A stretch of DNA of 25,753 bases from JAFGSZ01 sp964492185 (GTDB taxonomy: Bacteria > Bacteroidota > Bacteroidia > Bacteroidales > UBA10428), in the NCBI GenBank assembly GCA_964492185.1, contig CAZBJH010000038.1:1-25753 (forward strand). The letters are read 5' to 3'. Under the pieces are notes generated by a model that worked only from the letters and a program-made list of their open reading frames with translations, ran no database searches and had not been told where the DNA came from. Below are positions 23,532-25,753 of the stretch, piece after piece. Every line of letters begins with the position of its first letter. The first letter of the stretch is position 1. The translations under genes and the position numbers were made by a program.

Positions 23532-25085
23532 TTATTTTTTTGTTGCCACCTGACTACGAATCTCTCTGTTATAAACACTAACCGTTTTCCCTAATCTTTT
23601 AGCTGGATACCAATCAGGAATTTGAGCCAAAACTTTGTTATAAGCAGCATTAATCTCAGGATAATTACAAGGTTTAGTCACATGACCTTCGCGGACTTTA
23701 CCATTATCATCAATAATAAAAAAGTAATAAATGCGATATTCAACAGAATCATACTTATCACCCAGAATCTTAAATAACTCACTACCTAACCAGTCATTCC
23801 ATTTCCCATTTTTAAATTTAGCCATTGAACTAACATCGCCTGCAAAATATACAAGTTCATCATATCCTGTAATTGATTCCACTATAAAATAGACATTTGC
23901 ATTATGTAAGCCTTCTCGCACCTCGTCTACTTGTTTTTTATCAACAGCTTCGTCAATCTGTAGCAGGATCCAATCGTTACCGACATTGTTCCATTCTTTT
24001 CCGGTCTTAACAATTTCTTCCAGCGAACATTTTTTATTACCAATGTAAGTGCCATCACTTTTAATATGGATTACCTGCTCAGTCAACTTATTAGAGTTAA
24101 CCTGTGGCACATCAGAGAACGAGTTGATTTGTTTGTTCTCACTATTGGCATTAAAACTTGCGGTTTCAATTATTTCTGCACTCTTTTTACTAAAAGACAT
24201 TAGTAAAAGAGCAAGGATGGGAAGAAAGGTCGCCACCTTCCAACGCCATGCTTTGCTGATTTTTTGATTGTTCATCATAGTAATACGATTTTTAATTTGA
24301 CAATGATTAAAACTATTAGCAAATGCAAACCTTTTGGGTCCTACACATTTTTCAATAAGCAATAATTGATAATTACTGGCATCTACACCAGAATAAAGAA
24401 CTTCGGCATCTGCCTGAAATTCATGAATCTCTTTAATACTTCGAATTACTCCGTATATGGCAGGATTAAACCAATGGAATACCTTAACCAATTCAAGAAA
24501 AATAAGATCGTAAAAATGTTTTAAACGGATATGAGCTTTTTCATGTGAAAGTATTGTTACCCCATTTATATCAAAATCTCTTTTTGAAATAATAATTATA
24601 TTCGCAAAGGCAAACGAATGAATATCCTGCTCGGAAATAATAACCTTAAATCCGTCCATTTTTATAACAGTCGATCTATATCGGAGTAAAAGAATTGTAA
24701 TAATGTTTTTAATCAATACTAGAAACGCAATTAGCAAACCGGTTATGTAGATATATGTTATAATTGAAATAAGTGCTATAGATTGTCCATCTTTGCTATT
24801 TTCAGTTTGCGCCGAGTCTTGGGTTGTATTGCTGTAATCAGCAACAGACCTGCTTTCTAATTGAATATGATTTGAAGAAAATTCAGGAATTAATTCAACT
24901 TGAACCGGAACATGTAAATGTGAAAAATAAGCTTTCGGAATAAGTAGTGAGACAAAAATAATTGATAGCAATATCCATCTGTTAAGTGAAAAACAGGTTT
25001 CTTTACTCATCAAAATTCTGAATGTTATATACAGAACGCTAAAACATAATGTTGATTTTAGTATATAAAACAAAAAATTATCCAT
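23532..25085 (-). CDS. BlaR1-family M56 metallopeptidase with ExbD-like and TonB-like C-terminal regions
   Basis: This 517-residue membrane protein is the likely signal-sensing protease that inactivates its BlaI partner. Membrane segments lie at about 5-25, 36-54, 103-134 and 283-299. The cytoplasmic M56 domain has HEKAH (181-185), with E222 in HEFQAD as the probable third zinc ligand. Beyond the last membrane segment the protein has no penicillin-binding domain. Residues about 337-405 resemble the periplasmic domain of ExbD/TolR (SDGTYIG, SLEEI, LLQIDEAVDKKQVDEV). Residues about 455-508 resemble a TonB C-terminal domain (IDDNGKVREGHV, IPDWYPAKRLGKTV). The resistance role of BlaR1 should therefore not be assumed. 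It overlaps the repressor gene by 8 nt and starts with ATG. Confidence 0.88.
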   Translation of the reverse strand: MDNFLFYILKSTLCFSVLYITFRILMSKETCFSLNRWILLSIIFVSLLIPKAYFSHLHVPVQVELIPEFSSNHIQLESRSVADYSNTTQDSAQTENSKDGQSIALISIITYIYITGLLIAFLVLIKNIITILLLRYRSTVIKMDGFKVIISEQDIHSFAFANIIIISKRDFDINGVTILSHEKAHIRLKHFYDLIFLELVKVFHWFNPAIYGVIRSIKEIHEFQADAEVLYSGVDASNYQLLLIEKCVGPKRFAFANSFNHCQIKNRITMMNNQKISKAWRWKVATFLPILALLLMSFSKKSAEIIETASFNANSENKQINSFSDVPQVNSNKLTEQVIHIKSDGTYIGNKKCSLEEIVKTGKEWNNVGNDWILLQIDEAVDKKQVDEVREGLHNANVYFIVESITGYDELVYFAGDVSSMAKFKNGKWNDWLGSELFKILGDKYDSVEYRIYYFFIIDDNGKVREGHVTKPCNYPEINAAYNKVLAQIPDWYPAKRLGKTVSVYNREIRSQVATKK

Positions 25086-25452
25086 TTGTCTTGTTTTTAT
25101 TTGATTTTGCTTGCTGAATTAATTTTTGAATTTCTTCGAACGAAATTTCCTCTTCCTGAACAAACATCGAAATTACCGAAGCATACGATTTATTGAAATA
25201 TTTAGCAACCACATCCTTAATAGTGCCCTTGCTAAATTCTTGTCTAGATATTAACGCATGATAACGGTGAGTATTTCCATATTGTTCATGCCCGATAAAG
25301 CCTTTTTCTTCCATTATACGTACAATGGTTGAGATGGTATTGTAATGTGGTTTTTCATCAGCCCAAAGCCTTATAATATCCTTTACAAATAAAGGTCCAT
25401 TATCCCAGATAAGCTCCATTATCTCTTCTTCACGGTTTGTAAGTTGCTTCAT
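25078..25452 (-). CDS. BlaI/MecI-family transcriptional repressor
   Basis: A 124-residue winged-helix repressor begins MKQLTNREEEIMELIWDNG, typical of the BlaI/MecI/CopY family. The recognition helix region is YNTISTIVRIMEEKGFI (about 37-53), and a C-terminal dimerisation part (about 72-124) ends in lysines. Family members bind dyads in their own promoter as dimers and are cleaved after the M56 partner is activated. Here the partner gene overlaps by 8 nt downstream, and three dyads lie just upstream of the start. It probably represses its own operon. Other targets cannot be judged from this window. Confidence 0.93.
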   Translation of the reverse strand: MKQLTNREEEIMELIWDNGPLFVKDIIRLWADEKPHYNTISTIVRIMEEKGFIGHEQYGNTHRYHALISRQEFSKGTIKDVVAKYFNKSYASVISMFVQEEEISFEEIQKLIQQAKSNKNKTNG

Positions 25453-25468
25453 GATTTAATAATTTATA

Positions 25469-25500
25469 CAAATATAACTAATATTTTTAGTTATGCAACT
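25469..25500 (-). promoter_or_regulatory. Candidate promoter of the blaI-type operon
   Basis: On the minus strand TATATTTG (25476 down to 25469) matches the Bacteroidetes -7 element TAnnTTTG exactly. A GTTG about 20 nt upstream, within 25496-25500, is a partial -33 match. The leader would be only about 10 nt. The first operator dyad lies between the two elements, so repressor binding would block polymerase. Confidence 0.5.
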
Positions 25501-25534
25501 ATTTATATTAGTTTTATAACTAATTATATTAGTA
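25476..25534. promoter_or_regulatory. Three phased operator-like dyads for the BlaI-type repressor
   Basis: Three 17-bp dyads of the form AACTA-N7-TAGTT lie at 25476-25492, 25497-25513 and 25518-25534 (the last base of the third does not match). Their starts are exactly 21 bp apart, about two helical turns, so all would face the same side of the DNA. The first two overlap or border the candidate promoter. BlaI-family repressors are known to bind tandem dyads, which makes this the likely autoregulatory operator. Confidence 0.65.
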
Positions 25535-25655
25535 GAGAGTAAAACCAAACAAATTATTTATATAAATACCTGATAATAAGACATTTCAAGAATTTAGTTA
25601 TTTATTCTGGATTTATTGTTAAAGACTTACCATCTATATATTTTAGGCTCATGGT

Positions 25656-25753
25656 GGTGGCTCATATTACGCCACCGGGTAGCTTACGCCCCCTAAGAAT
25701 TTAAGTATCAACTATAAATGATACCACCTGAAAGATAAAAATGATACCGCCTT
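25656..25753. mobile_element. Possible terminal region of an IS21-type element (cut by the window edge)
   Basis: Two 23-nt direct repeats adjoin at 25706-25728 and 25729-25751, sharing 16 bases and the core ATGATACC(A/G)CC. Upstream lies a GGTGGC/GCCACC dyad (25656-25661, 25671-25676). Adjacent short repeats at an element end are typical of IS21-family insertion sequences. No transposase is inside the window, so this is only a suggestion. The stretch 25535-25655 shows nothing recognisable. Confidence 0.35.

Noticed and set aside
23532..25452. Beta-lactam resistance operon (blaR1-blaI)
   Set aside because: The sensor has no penicillin-binding domain and no beta-lactamase gene is near. Only the M56 and repressor parts match.

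Overview
The window looks like a chromosomal segment of an anaerobic or facultative member of the Bacteroidetes. The evidence is indirect. Intergenic DNA is A+T-rich, most starts lack a clear Shine-Dalgarno sequence, and promoter-like TTTG / TAnnTTTG pairs occur. The RHS remnant has the Bacteroidetes-style core sequence (VDPLAEK, VDPDG), and a BlaR1-type M56 peptidase carries a TonB-like tail. No rRNA, tRNA or CRISPR array was seen.

Layout. (1) 108-4634, minus strand: a compact operon for a trimeric NAD(H)-linked [FeFe] hydrogenase. Transcription order is a thioredoxin-fold ferredoxin-like protein, hydB, hydA, hydC. Inverted copies of a modular intergenic repeat flank it. (2) 5379-11398, minus strand: a complete hypF-C-D-E-A-B set for building the NiFe(CN)2CO centre. 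(3) 11739-12851, minus strand: alanine dehydrogenase. (4) 13132-13557, plus strand: a small duplicated zinc-ribbon protein of unknown function. (5) 13826-20254, plus strand: hoxF-U-Y-H-W for an NAD-reducing [NiFe] hydrogenase (group 3d type), followed by a dihydroorotate-dehydrogenase-like flavoprotein lacking the usual catalytic cysteine. (6) 20423-21316: a lipoprotein of unknown function. (7) 21492-23278: a damaged accessory region with a 5'-truncated RHS toxin tip, an immunity-like gene and the 3' part of a group II intron fused in frame to it. (8) 23532-25452, minus strand: a BlaI-type repressor and M56 sensor peptidase pair behind three evenly spaced operator-like dyads. The right edge looks like the end of an IS21-type element.

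How the genes fit together. The hyp products mature the Hox [NiFe] enzyme, and HoxW trims HoxH. They do not mature the [FeFe] enzyme, whose HydE/F/G maturases are not in the window. Both hydrogenases connect H2 to NAD(H). HydABC-type enzymes also use ferredoxin and can work by electron confurcation or bifurcation. Alanine dehydrogenase is a further NADH-consuming or NADH-producing step. The locus therefore reads as a redox-balancing island (inference). The most unusual features are the two-hydrogenase arrangement, the HoxF N-terminal domain stripped of its iron-sulfur ligands, the DHOD-like protein within the hox gene string, the M56-ExbD-TonB-like fusion, and the three BlaI-type dyads phased at exactly 21 bp.
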